The notes under the pieces were generated by a model that did not search any database, was not told where the DNA came from, and saw only the letters and a list, made by a program, of their open reading frames with translations. Of a DNA stretch of 64,000 nucleotides, positions 18,766 through 27,655 are shown piece after piece (the first letter of the stretch is position 1; the number at the start of each line of letters is the position of its first letter). Source of the stretch: an uncultured Latescibacterota bacterium (lineage in GTDB: Bacteria > Latescibacterota > UBA2968); NCBI GenBank assembly GCA_951812755.1, contig OX638329.1, positions 1,287,339 to 1,351,338 on the forward strand, given 5' to 3'. Position numbers and translations under genes: made by a program.

Positions 18766-18870
18766 AACACCATGTCCTTTCCGTGAAATCCTGTTGGTAA
18801 ATCCCTCTTTTTTTTGCATAATACAGGACGCATTTTTAAAATCAACCCAATTTAACAACAGGAGTGCATC

Positions 18871-19914
18871 ATGCCAGAAAAAAAAGTCCGCGTATGTGTC
18901 GTCGGTATGGGCATTGGAAAACCCAATGGCCGCGCCCTTGCGAAAAATGATCGCGGTGAAGTCGTCGCATTGTGCGATCTCATACCCGAAAGAATGGAAG
19001 AATTTGCCCGCGAATTGCCCGGCGAACAAAAATTCTACACCGATTACAAAGAAATGTGCAAAGCCCCCGACATCGACGCGGTTTTTGTAGGCACCCCAAA
19101 CCAGTGGCATGTGCCCATCGCACTCGAAGCCGTCAAAAACGACAAACACGTCCTGGTCACCAAACCGCTATCGGACTCTGAGCAGGCAGCGCAAAAACTC
19201 GTCGAAGCCGCCGAAGCATCTGGCGTCGTCAACATGATGTCGCTCTCCACCCGGTTTTCCGACCAGTGCCAGTACCTCGGCAACCTCGCGCGCGAAGGCT
19301 ATTTTGGTGACCTTTACTACGCCCGCGCCCGCAGCGTACGCCGAAGCGGCATCCCCGCGTGGAACCTCGGATTCATCCAAAAAGGCGGCGGCGCATTCCG
19401 CGACATGGGCGTCCATGTCCTCGACGCCGTGTGGTACTTGCTCGGCATGCCCAAACCCGTCACCGTCACAGGCGTGTGCGGCGCGAAATTTGGACCGCGC
19501 GGACGCGGCTATTGGGGCTTTAGACAAGTACCGCGCAACACCTACGAACAATACGCCGCAGACGACTATGCCGGCGGATTCATCCGCTTTGAAAACGGCG
19601 CGGGTCTCCAGGTCGAAAGCTTCTGGGCATCGCACCAGCCCAACGAACTCCAGATCGAACTCTTTGGCGACGAAGCAGGCGCGCAATTTCGACCGCTCAA
19701 AATCTACAAAACACAGGACGGCGTCCCACACGACATCGCCGTCGATATTCCCCGTGCCACTCAGGCCTGGGACCGCATTGCGGGCCACTTTATCGACTGC
19801 ATTCTCGACGGCAAAACCTGCGAAGCACCCCTGCGCCACGGATATCAAGTGCAACAAATGATGGAAGCCGTACTCGAAAGCGGCGAAACCGGACGGGAAA
19901 TTCGCATTGATTAG
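18871..19914 (+). CDS. Gfo/Idh/MocA family oxidoreductase
   Basis: 347 residues. The Rossmann start reads VRVCVVGMGIGKPNG; in place of the family EKP it has TKPLSDS near residue 97. The C-terminal half carries GGGAFRDMGVHVLDAVWYL, with the conserved His/Asp region of the substrate site. A clear ribosome binding site (ACAGGAG) precedes the ATG. It is followed after 9 bp by the beta-helix gene, so the two are co-transcribed. The sugar substrate is unknown. The sequence is only distantly similar to the oxidoreductases at 13477 and 32762, so these are separate family members and not recent copies. Confidence 0.9.
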   Translation: MPEKKVRVCVVGMGIGKPNGRALAKNDRGEVVALCDLIPERMEEFARELPGEQKFYTDYKEMCKAPDIDAVFVGTPNQWHVPIALEAVKNDKHVLVTKPLSDSEQAAQKLVEAAEASGVVNMMSLSTRFSDQCQYLGNLAREGYFGDLYYARARSVRRSGIPAWNLGFIQKGGGAFRDMGVHVLDAVWYLLGMPKPVTVTGVCGAKFGPRGRGYWGFRQVPRNTYEQYAADDYAGGFIRFENGAGLQVESFWASHQPNELQIELFGDEAGAQFRPLKIYKTQDGVPHDIAVDIPRATQAWDRIAGHFIDCILDGKTCEAPLRHGYQVQQMMEAVLESGETGREIRID

Positions 19915-19923
19915 GAGACTCTC

Positions 19924-21120
19924 ATGACTGGCTTACACATCACTGTCGGACAGAAAAACGCCGACATCATCGGCAATGACAACCGCGCGTTGCAAGCCGC
20001 AATCGATTACATCGCCACACTCGGCGAGGGCACGGTTGAAATCCTATCCGGCACGTACATCATGCGCGACGCGCTCCACCTTCGCAGCAACATCACGGTC
20101 AGAGGACAGGGCGAAAATACCATATTGCAGAAGGCAGATGGCATTGAGACCCCACTGCTTCTCGACGGGGATTTTGGCGAAGAACAGATCACCCTTGAAA
20201 ATCCCGATGGATTCAAAGTGGGCTATGGCGTCAGCATCACAGATGATCAGGGCGGTGGATTTCACACCGCCGTCGGCACCACCCTTTGGCAAAAGGACAA
20301 CACCTTTGGCGTCAATGTGCCCATGGGAGGCGATTACCTCGTCTCTCGCAATGCGCGCGCGGCTACTACCTTCCCAGTCATCAGCGGCTACCACATCGAA
20401 AATGCCCGGGTCGAAAACCTGACTGTAGATGGCAACCGCGAAAACAACCCACACCTCAACGGTTGCCGCGGCGCCGGCATATTCCTCTACCGCGGGCACC
20501 ATACAGCGATACAAAGCTGCGGGGTCAAAAATTATCACGGCGATGGTATCAGTTTCCAGCAGAGCCAGCATGTCACAGTCGAAAACTGCACCTGCACGGG
20601 CAATACCCACCTGGGCCTGCACCCGGGCAGTGGCAGTCAGCACCCCACCATCCGCAACTGCCGCGCGGAAAACAACGGTCGCATTGGTCTTTTCCTGTGT
20701 TGGCGCGTCAAACACGGCATTTTTGAGAACAACGATCTCATCGGCAATGGGGATACGGGTATTTCCATAGGTCACAAAGATACCGACAATGTGTTCTGCA
20801 ACAACCGATCATTGCGCAACGGTTGTGAAGGCATACTCTTCCGCAACGAATCCGAACCTATGGGCGGGCACCGCAACACCTTTGAGAACAATCAGATTCT
20901 CGACAACGGCGACAACAATAAAGGCTATGGTGTACGCATCTTGGGCGAAACTCACGACCTCACCTTCACAAATAATCGCATTGGCAATGACGAAACAGCA
21001 ACACAACGCATAGGTGTTCACATCGGCGAAAAAGCCGACCGCATACACCTCAACAACAACGACCTGTCGGGCAATCTCGACGCCGAAATCGAGGACACGC
21101 GACAAGTCGTTTCTGTCTAA
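19924..21120 (+). CDS. Right-handed parallel beta-helix protein
   Basis: 398 residues without a signal peptide. It starts with a pectate-lyase-like N-terminal motif (NDNRALQAAIDYIATLGEGT and VEILSGTY) and continues with repeated coils of the NNRIGND and ENNQILDNGD type. These are characteristic of parallel beta-helices in pectate lyases, polysaccharide epimerases and phage tailspikes. Catalytic residues cannot be assigned. Co-transcription with a sugar oxidoreductase suggests a polysaccharide lyase or epimerase role, which is an inference. A ribosome binding site (TTAGGAGA) is formed by the end of the previous gene, and an intrinsic terminator follows. Confidence 0.85.
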   Translation: MTGLHITVGQKNADIIGNDNRALQAAIDYIATLGEGTVEILSGTYIMRDALHLRSNITVRGQGENTILQKADGIETPLLLDGDFGEEQITLENPDGFKVGYGVSITDDQGGGFHTAVGTTLWQKDNTFGVNVPMGGDYLVSRNARAATTFPVISGYHIENARVENLTVDGNRENNPHLNGCRGAGIFLYRGHHTAIQSCGVKNYHGDGISFQQSQHVTVENCTCTGNTHLGLHPGSGSQHPTIRNCRAENNGRIGLFLCWRVKHGIFENNDLIGNGDTGISIGHKDTDNVFCNNRSLRNGCEGILFRNESEPMGGHRNTFENNQILDNGDNNKGYGVRILGETHDLTFTNNRIGNDETATQRIGVHIGEKADRIHLNNNDLSGNLDAEIEDTRQVVSV

Positions 21121-21147
21121 AATCCCACGAAAAAATATCAAATACAA

Positions 21148-21178
21148 AAGCCCTCCTGTTTTAGCAGGAGGGCTTCTT
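21148..21178 (+). terminator. Intrinsic terminator after beta-helix gene
   Basis: Perfect 11-bp stem, AAGCCCTCCTG and CAGGAGGGCTT around a TTTTAG loop, followed by CTTTCTT. It ends the oxidoreductase-beta-helix operon and could also stop the convergent toxin transcript. Confidence 0.9.
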
Positions 21179-21192
21179 TCTTCGCTGATTAA

Positions 21193-21477
21193 TCAATATA
21201 CTTCTCTACGATGACGAAAAGAGTATAGGACAACTTCCTGGCCGAATATATCGTAACGCAGACGATAGTCGCCATGCCGAATGCGTCACTGGCCCGATCC
21301 CGGTTTTATATCCTTGAGTTTTGTGATATGGTATTGCCTCGTGCGATTGTAGGGATCCTCGCCGAGAATGGCACGCAACCCCTCAAGTGCTTCCACCAGT
21401 TCGGGATTTTGTCTAAGGCGTTTTCGGGCATCGCGCAGAAATCGGGATGAAGTATGAATGAAAAATGATTGCGGCAT
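21193..21477 (-). pseudogene. RelE/ParE-type toxin with premature TGA
   Basis: Frame of 95 codons. The first 63 residues (HTSSRFLRDARKRL, then ILGEDPYNRTRQYHITKLKD) are RelE/ParE-like and end at TGA (21286-21288). Past this codon the same frame continues with RIRHGDYRLRYDIFGQEV and FRHRREVY, exactly the C-terminal half expected of this family. RelE-type proteins usually have Trp before RIRxGDYR, so a TGG-to-TGA change explains the stop. TGG is used for Trp and TGA for stop elsewhere in the window, so this is a nonsense mutation. The toxin should lack its active-site C-terminus and be inactive. The Phd-type antitoxin upstream is intact. Confidence 0.85.
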
Positions 21478-21489
21478 TATAGATAGGGC

Positions 21490-21798
21490 CTACGACTGCG
21501 TTTTTGCTTTTTCGGTATCGTCGCTGGCATGTAGTTCAGTCAAAAAATCATCCAGGGGTCTGGATGTGCCTTGTCGATATTCTTTATACCCCTCCGCAAT
21601 CTGTTCCTGCATCTCAGGATCCTGGAGTTCTAACCAATCTTCCATATCGTCTATGTCCATAATACCAGCAATGGGAATACCGTTTTTTTCCAGGATGAAA
21701 CACTCATTGTTGAGGTGTGCCCGCCTTACGATCTGTCCCAAATTGGTACGGGCTTCGGTTAAAGGAACGCGATGTACCATAGGAGTTGTTTTTTTCAA
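21490..21798 (-). CDS. Phd/YefM-family antitoxin
   Basis: About 102 residues. The core (MVHRVPLTEARTNLGQIVRR then ECFILEKNGIPIAGIM) is the Phd/YefM fold that binds operator DNA. The C-terminal acidic region would bind and neutralise the RelE-type toxin encoded 12 bp downstream. Start choice: a TTG at 21798 has GAGGTGG at good spacing, while the ATG at 21780 has no such site; both keep the whole domain. Since the toxin carries a nonsense codon, this antitoxin may now serve only as a repressor, or it may cross-neutralise another toxin. Confidence 0.82.
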   Translation of the reverse strand: MKKTTPMVHRVPLTEARTNLGQIVRRAHLNNECFILEKNGIPIAGIMDIDDMEDWLELQDPEMQEQIAEGYKEYRQGTSRPLDDFLTELHASDDTEKAKTQS

Positions 21799-22047
21799 GA
21801 TGACCACCTCTGTGTAACATTGATTAACGTTAGCAAATCTATGATCAAAAATATATACGACTATCCAAAAGGCACAAGCCTTAATCGACGACATGGGTAT
21901 CATCTCCCAGCCTCTTCCTACTTCCTACTTTATGATTATCCAATTATATTCATGAGACCATTGACTTTTTGTTGTGATCGCATATAATGGACAGAAGCAT
22001 TCGCCTTAGAAAAACTACTCGTAGTATCACAGATCGGTAAGGGGCCC

Positions 22048-23670
22048 ATGCAAGGTGTGCCAATCAATATTGATAATCTGATCCACGCCAGATCGGTTGA
22101 AGACAACCGCAGAGAGTTCAAAGCGACCTGGAATGACGCCGTAAAGGAATCGGTTGTCCGAAGCGTGTGTGCATTTGCGAACGACTTGCTCAATCTAAAC
22201 GGCGGGTATGTTATCCTGGGTATCGACACAGATGAACAGGGCCTCCCCATATTGCCCCCGCGTGGTCTCGGTCATCTCGATCTCGATCACGTCCAAAGAG
22301 AGATATACGGACAGTGTAATCGCATTGATCCCATGTACCAGCCACTCGTATTCCCCGAAACATACCGCGGTGAGACGATACTGATTATTTGGGCGCCCGG
22401 CGGCGATAATCGGCCCTATCAAGCTCCGAAACGCGGACGCGGTGGCGAACGGGAATACTACGTGCGGCAAGGCTCCAGCACTGTCGAGGCGAGGGGTGAA
22501 ATACGCACCCAACTCATAGAGCAAACAGCACGGATACCGTTCGATGACCGGCGCAGCCTGATCGCCAAAGTCGAGGACATATCTCCTACGTTGGTGCGCC
22601 GATTTCTTTCGGATGTACGAAGCGATTTGATACAGACCGGAACAAATGTCGCAGATATCGACTTGTATCAGCGGATGCGAATCGTCGTCCGTCTCAATGA
22701 TCACTACGCGCCGCGCAACGCAGCCATCCTGTTCTTCAACGAAACTCCGGACAGTTTCTTTGACGGTGCGAGAATCGAGATTGTGCAGTTCGGCGACGAT
22801 ACGGGAGGCGATTTAATTGAAGAGAGAACAATTACTGGACCGCTCAACGAACAGATCAAACGCACTCTATATTATCTAAAGTCACTCGCAGATGTCATGC
22901 TGAAAAAGCGACCGCAACAGGCCGAAGTAGATCGCACAGTCGCATATCCCTACGAAGCGATGGAGGAAGCGGTCGTCAACGCCGTGTATCATCGTTCTTA
23001 TGACAACCTGCGCGAACCCACCAAGATATATCTATACCCGGATCGCATGGAGATAATCAGTTATCCAGGACCACTTCAAGGCATTGAGGCACATCATCTC
23101 ATTCGGGATGGTGTTGTACCTCCTGTACCTGCGCGAAATCGCCGAATAGGTGAGTTTTTGAAAGAATTGAGACTGGCCGAAGGCCGGGGAACAGGACTGC
23201 CCAAAATTCGTCGTCGAATGGCAGAAAATGGGTCTCCAGAACCGCTATTCGACTACGATGAAGGGCGAACGTATTTTCGCGTTATCCTGCCTGCTCATCC
23301 GCGTTACAAGGTTATTCATGCTTTGAGAGAAAGCGCGTTGCTGTGGTCAACAGGCGAGCGTGACGCGGCACTTTCACACTTGAAAAGAGCCTTTGATGCC
23401 CAGCCGGGCTCGGGCGCATTGGCAAGTCAACTCATAGACTATCTGATAACGATGGATGACCTCGCAACAGCGGAACACGTTTTTACGCAGTTTGATTCTC
23501 AGCCCGTAAAGGCCGAAACCGCCCAGCCATACCTGGTATATGCGGCAGCATTACTCGACAGAAACCAGCCCGAAAAAGCACGTCAAATTTTAGATATGAT
23601 GCCGTTATCCGTCGCATCAGAGAACACACTTGAAATAGCAAGACTCCGGAAACGGTTGGACGAGTTTTGA
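22048..23670 (+). CDS. AlbA_2 / ATPase / TPR regulatory protein
   Basis: 540 residues in three parts. Residues about 1-150 match the AlbA_2 (Schlafen-like AlbA) domain: EFKATWNDAV near the N-terminus, then GGYVILGIDTD and YYVRQGSST. Residues about 265-430 match the C-terminal ATP-binding region of COG2865-type regulators: YEAMEEAVVNAVYHRSY (the GHKL N-box position), then EGRGTGLPKI. Residues 430-540 contain two or three TPR-like helix pairs, not part of the usual regulator. Such proteins are annotated as predicted transcriptional regulators and also occur in defence islands. A small gene of unknown function follows after 54 bp, probably co-transcribed. AAGGGG lies ahead of the ATG. Confidence 0.82.
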   Translation: MQGVPINIDNLIHARSVEDNRREFKATWNDAVKESVVRSVCAFANDLLNLNGGYVILGIDTDEQGLPILPPRGLGHLDLDHVQREIYGQCNRIDPMYQPLVFPETYRGETILIIWAPGGDNRPYQAPKRGRGGEREYYVRQGSSTVEARGEIRTQLIEQTARIPFDDRRSLIAKVEDISPTLVRRFLSDVRSDLIQTGTNVADIDLYQRMRIVVRLNDHYAPRNAAILFFNETPDSFFDGARIEIVQFGDDTGGDLIEERTITGPLNEQIKRTLYYLKSLADVMLKKRPQQAEVDRTVAYPYEAMEEAVVNAVYHRSYDNLREPTKIYLYPDRMEIISYPGPLQGIEAHHLIRDGVVPPVPARNRRIGEFLKELRLAEGRGTGLPKIRRRMAENGSPEPLFDYDEGRTYFRVILPAHPRYKVIHALRESALLWSTGERDAALSHLKRAFDAQPGSGALASQLIDYLITMDDLATAEHVFTQFDSQPVKAETAQPYLVYAAALLDRNQPEKARQILDMMPLSVASENTLEIARLRKRLDEF

Positions 23671-23724
23671 CAGGGAAACACATGGCCCAAAACGTTTTCT
23701 GAGCGCATAGTAAAGGAGAGGCTC

Positions 23725-24144
23725 ATGGCTCTGATCGAGAATCTGGAACATGAAGGCTGGGAGAAATTTTTTCGGGATAGTTTCCGGTATGCACTCGAAG
23801 TCTTAAAAAATGACCGCTTCCGATCCGTCGGCAGTTCTGTAGATGACCTGAAAAGTTGGCTTACTGCGGGTGGGGTCGCCCGGGTCCGCGAACACCTCAA
23901 CAAGCAGATGGAAATGCGCCTTTTTCCCTTATCCCGCAAATCGGCAGTCAACGACTGCATTGAGCAGTTGGCACGAGAGAACCGAAGTGCGCTTTTAGAC
24001 TTGATGGCCGATGGTATTATCCCTGATACAAGGCAGGAACGACTCGAGGCTTGTGGCCTTATTGTTAAATCAGCCACTTTTGTTGCGCCTGCCGGGACAT
24101 TCGAAGAAGTCATTTTTCAGTGCCTTTCTCAAAAGGAACATTAA
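23725..24144 (+). CDS. Uncharacterised helical protein beside AlbA_2/ATPase gene
   Basis: 139 residues that I do not recognise. A ribosome binding site (AAAGGAGAGG) precedes the ATG. The sequence is charged and predicted mostly helical (WEKFFRDSFRYALEVL, then CIEQLARENRSALLDLMADG). It has no membrane segment, Cys cluster or nucleotide-binding motif. It lies 54 bp after the AlbA_2/ATPase/TPR gene on the same strand and would be its partner if the two act together. Its last 35 bp overlap the convergent Uma2 gene. Confidence 0.68.
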   Translation: MALIENLEHEGWEKFFRDSFRYALEVLKNDRFRSVGSSVDDLKSWLTAGGVARVREHLNKQMEMRLFPLSRKSAVNDCIEQLARENRSALLDLMADGIIPDTRQERLEACGLIVKSATFVAPAGTFEEVIFQCLSQKEH

Positions 24145-24610
24145 TAGATTCGGGAAAGTCTGGAAACAAGGCGGACGTCGATATTTTGCCCTGAATATCC
24201 CAAAAGGTGATGGCACCCGATTCTTCGCAAATCCAGACTTCTAAAGCACCGCGCTCCATATAAAGATCTTTCTTCTCTTCCATTTCATCCATGGTATTGC
24301 TCGGTGACATAATCTCAATGCATAATTCGGGCGCAACCGGATAAGGTGTATCCAATTGATGAACAGAAAAAAAATCACTGCTCCCCCAAATAACATCCGC
24401 CACTTTCACGCCCTGTGATGTTTCAACAGAACATTCGTTAAACGTGTGCCCATCCGATTTTTGCGCTGCCAATAACATCGCAATCGCCATCTGGAGGAAA
24501 CTGTGTCGATTTGAAGCTGGACTCATAACAATATTCCCCCATTCATTCAGTTCAATTTTATACGGCAGATCCTGCAAATTTTTCTCTGCAATCACTTCTG
24601 ACCATTTCAT
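24110..24610 (-). CDS. Uma2-family (DUF820) putative nuclease
   Basis: 166 residues with a strong ribosome binding site (GAGGAGG). The PD-(D/E)XK-like core of the Uma2 family is visible: VKVADVIWGS (Asp), then PELCIEIMSPSNT (Glu) and KKDLYMERGALEVWI (Lys). Members are abundant in cyanobacteria and some other groups, often in many copies, and their biological role is poorly known. The gene stands alone and its 3' end overlaps the convergent gene by 35 bp. Confidence 0.88.
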   Translation of the reverse strand: MKWSEVIAEKNLQDLPYKIELNEWGNIVMSPASNRHSFLQMAIAMLLAAQKSDGHTFNECSVETSQGVKVADVIWGSSDFFSVHQLDTPYPVAPELCIEIMSPSNTMDEMEEKKDLYMERGALEVWICEESGAITFWDIQGKISTSALFPDFPESINVPFEKGTEK

Positions 24611-24707
24611 GGGCGACCTCCTCTCATTTTACACGGCGAATCGAGGCAAGGATGCCTCTCTTACAGGTATAGACAACGGCGTTTCTATTTTTGTCGCGTA
24701 CTCGCCT

Positions 24708-26201
24708 CTACAAATCGACAACTCGGGGTTTTGGTTGTCCTTTGCGCCCGTGCAAATACGCGTCGTTTTCCGAGGGCCATCGCATGCGATATTGTTTGCT
24801 ACGCTGGCGTTTGTATCCGGCATTATAATAATTGCTCGTCGCCATCCAACTGAGCAAATCGGCAAACATCTCGCCTTTCACATCGGCGTATTCAGACCTA
24901 TCCCAAACATTCCACAACTCTCCGGGATCGCGGTCTAAATCATACAACTCGCCTTCTGCTTGCCCGATATAATACACCATCTTATGGGCCTGTGACCGCA
25001 TCATAATCTGATAATTATCCTCGCAGAAAACGTATTTTCGAGGCACGGGCGTCTCCCCATTCAAATACGGCATCAAAGAGCGCCCCTCCAAATAACCCGG
25101 AACAGCTACCCCCGCAGCTTCTAAAATTGTCGGACCCAAATCCATAAGCGAAACCAGATCGCGCGTTTCGCCTGGATGGTGAACAGATTGCGGCGTGCGA
25201 ATCATCAGCGGAATATGCACAATCGGATCGTACATCAACCACTTATACGCCAACCCGTGATCGCCCAGCATCTCGCCGTGATCGGAACAAAAAATCAACA
25301 AACTATTCTCCAACCACCCCCGCGCTTGCAGGGCATCCAGAATCTCGCCGAGCTTTTCATCAACCGTCGAAATATTCCCGTAATAATGCCGCTTCATCTC
25401 CGCGAGTTCATCATCTGTGCGCCCGCGCAAATCGATTTGCGATTCGTGATCGGTCGTCGCGTGCATATCCAGATGCGCCGCATGTTGCGGCGGCTTATCC
25501 TCCAACTCCCCATCGCGCTTCACACACGGCGGCATATCTCGATCACGGTACAAATCCAAATGTCGCGGCAAGGGATCCCAGGGCTCGTGAGGTCCCGTAA
25601 ATCCAACCTGGAGAAACAGCGGTTTATCGCCCCGGTGATTGCGAATCCAGTTCAACGCAGAATTACCGATAAATACATCACTGTGAAACCGCTCCTCCTC
25701 ATGCCAAACAACCCCCTGACATTTGTTGAGCCATTCGGGATCTACCTTATTGCGATCATTGGGCCGCTTCACATTGTGAAACGTCATGTACCTGCCCCAA
25801 TCGTCATCTGCCCCGCCACCGTCCAGCGCCTTATTGGTGGGATTTTCTACAATAACGCGCTCGTGAAATCCACCGGGAACATCGCGCGGGGTCAGGTGCA
25901 TCTTGCCAATATTCACGCAATAGTAGCCCGCATCCGATAAATCCTGCACCCAGTTGCGGTGATTTGCCCAGTGATCAAAACTATAAACCCCCGTCGTATG
26001 CGGGTACATACCCGTAAAAATCGCCGCCCGCGACGCCACACACGTCGCCCCGGGACAATACGCCTGCCGAAACGACACACTCTCACGCGCGAGCCGATCC
26101 AGCGTGGGCGTCATCATATAATCATATCCCCAGGCCTGGATAGTATCAAAACGCTGCTGATCGGTGATGACAAAAATGATATGGGGCTTGCCATTAAACA
26201 T
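24708..26201 (-). CDS. Sulfatase (formylglycine type)
   Basis: 497 residues. The N-terminal metal site is IIFVITDQQRFD. The active-site signature is CVASRAA with Cys54, which must be oxidised to formylglycine by a maturation enzyme. CSDHGEMLGDHG carries later metal ligands. No signal peptide is visible, so either it is cytoplasmic or export is not obvious. It is the second gene of a two-sulfatase operon with a 9-bp gap and a GAGGAG site overlapping the end of the first gene. Substrates of such sulfatases are usually sulfated sugars. It fits the neighbouring glycan-degrading genes, but the substrate cannot be deduced. Confidence 0.93.
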   Translation of the reverse strand: MFNGKPHIIFVITDQQRFDTIQAWGYDYMMTPTLDRLARESVSFRQAYCPGATCVASRAAIFTGMYPHTTGVYSFDHWANHRNWVQDLSDAGYYCVNIGKMHLTPRDVPGGFHERVIVENPTNKALDGGGADDDWGRYMTFHNVKRPNDRNKVDPEWLNKCQGVVWHEEERFHSDVFIGNSALNWIRNHRGDKPLFLQVGFTGPHEPWDPLPRHLDLYRDRDMPPCVKRDGELEDKPPQHAAHLDMHATTDHESQIDLRGRTDDELAEMKRHYYGNISTVDEKLGEILDALQARGWLENSLLIFCSDHGEMLGDHGLAYKWLMYDPIVHIPLMIRTPQSVHHPGETRDLVSLMDLGPTILEAAGVAVPGYLEGRSLMPYLNGETPVPRKYVFCEDNYQIMMRSQAHKMVYYIGQAEGELYDLDRDPGELWNVWDRSEYADVKGEMFADLLSWMATSNYYNAGYKRQRSKQYRMRWPSENDAYLHGRKGQPKPRVVDL

Positions 26202-26210
26202 AATCTCTCC

Positions 26211-27608
26211 TCATGTCCCCAACGCAAAATGCGCCCCTGACAAAACTTGTGATGAAGCCACGCGGTCGAGAATCCGCAGGCGCAGTTGATTCTCAACCTC
26301 GGCCATCTCGGGCAAACCCGCGAGATTATTCACCTCACCGGGATCTTCTTCCACATCGAAAAGCAAATAGGGCTGTCCGTCGCGATTCAACACGATTTTC
26401 CATTCGCGATTCAACAACATAATTTCTCCGCCGTATTCCGATATCGCTTCTGTGCGGTGTTCCCGCGTCGGATCTTCCAGAACGGGACAGGCCGATTTGG
26501 CAAACTGCCTGTAGTCGAGTTCACCACCTGCGAGCGCGACCAGCGTTGGTCCCACATCAAACCACTCAATTGGACTGTCGCACACAGAACCAGCGACATC
26601 ACCACTCGCCGTCTCGGGCGTGCGAATCAGCAGGGGAACCCGCACCGCGCCATTTAAGAGATTGCTCTTGTAAATAAAACCGTAATCGCCATTCATCTCG
26701 CCGTGATCCGACATCAGCACCACAACCGTATTATCCATCTCGCCGCGCTGTTCAATCGCATCGAAAATCTCGCCAATCTGATCGTCAATCAACGTGACAT
26801 TGCCCGCGTAATTTGCGCGCAATAATCTCTCTTCTCCCGGTTCAAACGGTATTTTTTGCTTGGCGTCTAACAACCCTTGTGGACGCTCGCGGTCATCATC
26901 TATCGGGACCACCGGATCGGGCATATCCTCCGGGTTGTACCGGCTATAATGGGGTTCTGGCGTATCCCACGGTTCGTGCGGCCCGCCAAAACTCACCCAG
27001 CAAAACCAGGGCTGATCGCGGTCATATCCCGCCAGGTATTTCTTCGCTTGCTGCCCCACATACACATCCGCATATTCTTCAAAAGGCAATGTCGATGCCC
27101 GCGTCACCCAGGGCTTGTTGCTAAATCGCTCCTCGAAATCTGCCCGATACGCATCCCACAAACCCTTCTCTTCCCACATCGCCGTCATATATGACAAACA
27201 TCGCGCGCTCGCCCTCGGTCCGCCGATTTCATCCACATCATCAAGCCCATAACTGTGCATCAGATGCTCGCGATCCCTCAGATCGCCCCCGTGCGGGTGT
27301 AAATGCGTCTTGCCAAACAGACTCGTGCGATACCCCGCATCGCGCACCGCCTGCATCCACGTTGGACAATCCGGCGATAACGTGTGGTTCTGATTATCCC
27401 ACACCCCCGTATTGTGCGGATAATGCCCCGTTGCCAGACTCAACCGCGTTGGAATACACACCGGCGAATTGGTCACGCAATTTGAAAACCGCACGCCCTC
27501 TGCTGCAATGCGGTCCATATTGGGCGTCTCCAGCCAATCGCTCACACAACTCAGCGCATCCCACCGCTGCTGATCGGTCATAATCATCAAAATATTCGGC
27601 TTGCTCAT
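26211..27608 (-). CDS. Sulfatase (formylglycine type)
   Basis: 465 residues, first gene of the two-sulfatase operon, with AAAGGAT ahead of the ATG. It opens with ILMIMTDQQRWD. The active-site signature is CIPTRLSLATG (Cys51, the formylglycine precursor), and MSDHGEMNGDYG supplies the late metal ligands. It is only moderately similar to the adjacent sulfatase, so the two probably act on different sulfate positions or linkages. No signal peptide is seen. No formylglycine-generating enzyme is encoded in this window. Confidence 0.93.
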   Translation of the reverse strand: MSKPNILMIMTDQQRWDALSCVSDWLETPNMDRIAAEGVRFSNCVTNSPVCIPTRLSLATGHYPHNTGVWDNQNHTLSPDCPTWMQAVRDAGYRTSLFGKTHLHPHGGDLRDREHLMHSYGLDDVDEIGGPRASARCLSYMTAMWEEKGLWDAYRADFEERFSNKPWVTRASTLPFEEYADVYVGQQAKKYLAGYDRDQPWFCWVSFGGPHEPWDTPEPHYSRYNPEDMPDPVVPIDDDRERPQGLLDAKQKIPFEPGEERLLRANYAGNVTLIDDQIGEIFDAIEQRGEMDNTVVVLMSDHGEMNGDYGFIYKSNLLNGAVRVPLLIRTPETASGDVAGSVCDSPIEWFDVGPTLVALAGGELDYRQFAKSACPVLEDPTREHRTEAISEYGGEIMLLNREWKIVLNRDGQPYLLFDVEEDPGEVNNLAGLPEMAEVENQLRLRILDRVASSQVLSGAHFALGT

Positions 27609-27655
27609 TCAATATCCTTTCAGAATTTGTTTTTATTAAAAATTTTATTGACGTG

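Noticed and set aside
18766-19149. N-terminal extension of the M24 peptidase to 502 residues
   Set aside because: The extension is antisense to the oxidoreductase gene and lacks a ribosome binding site; the ATG at 18765 has GGAAAGGAC and gives a normal family length.
21286-21288. TGA might be read as Trp (alternative genetic code)
   Set aside because: TGA ends many intact genes here (for example the oxidoreductase stop at 14458-14460) and TGG encodes Trp in conserved motifs such as WCGPC, so a simple nonsense mutation is the better reading.
24444-24938. Plus-strand frame overlapping Uma2 and sulfatase genes
   Set aside because: It is antisense to two well-supported genes and has no coding features.
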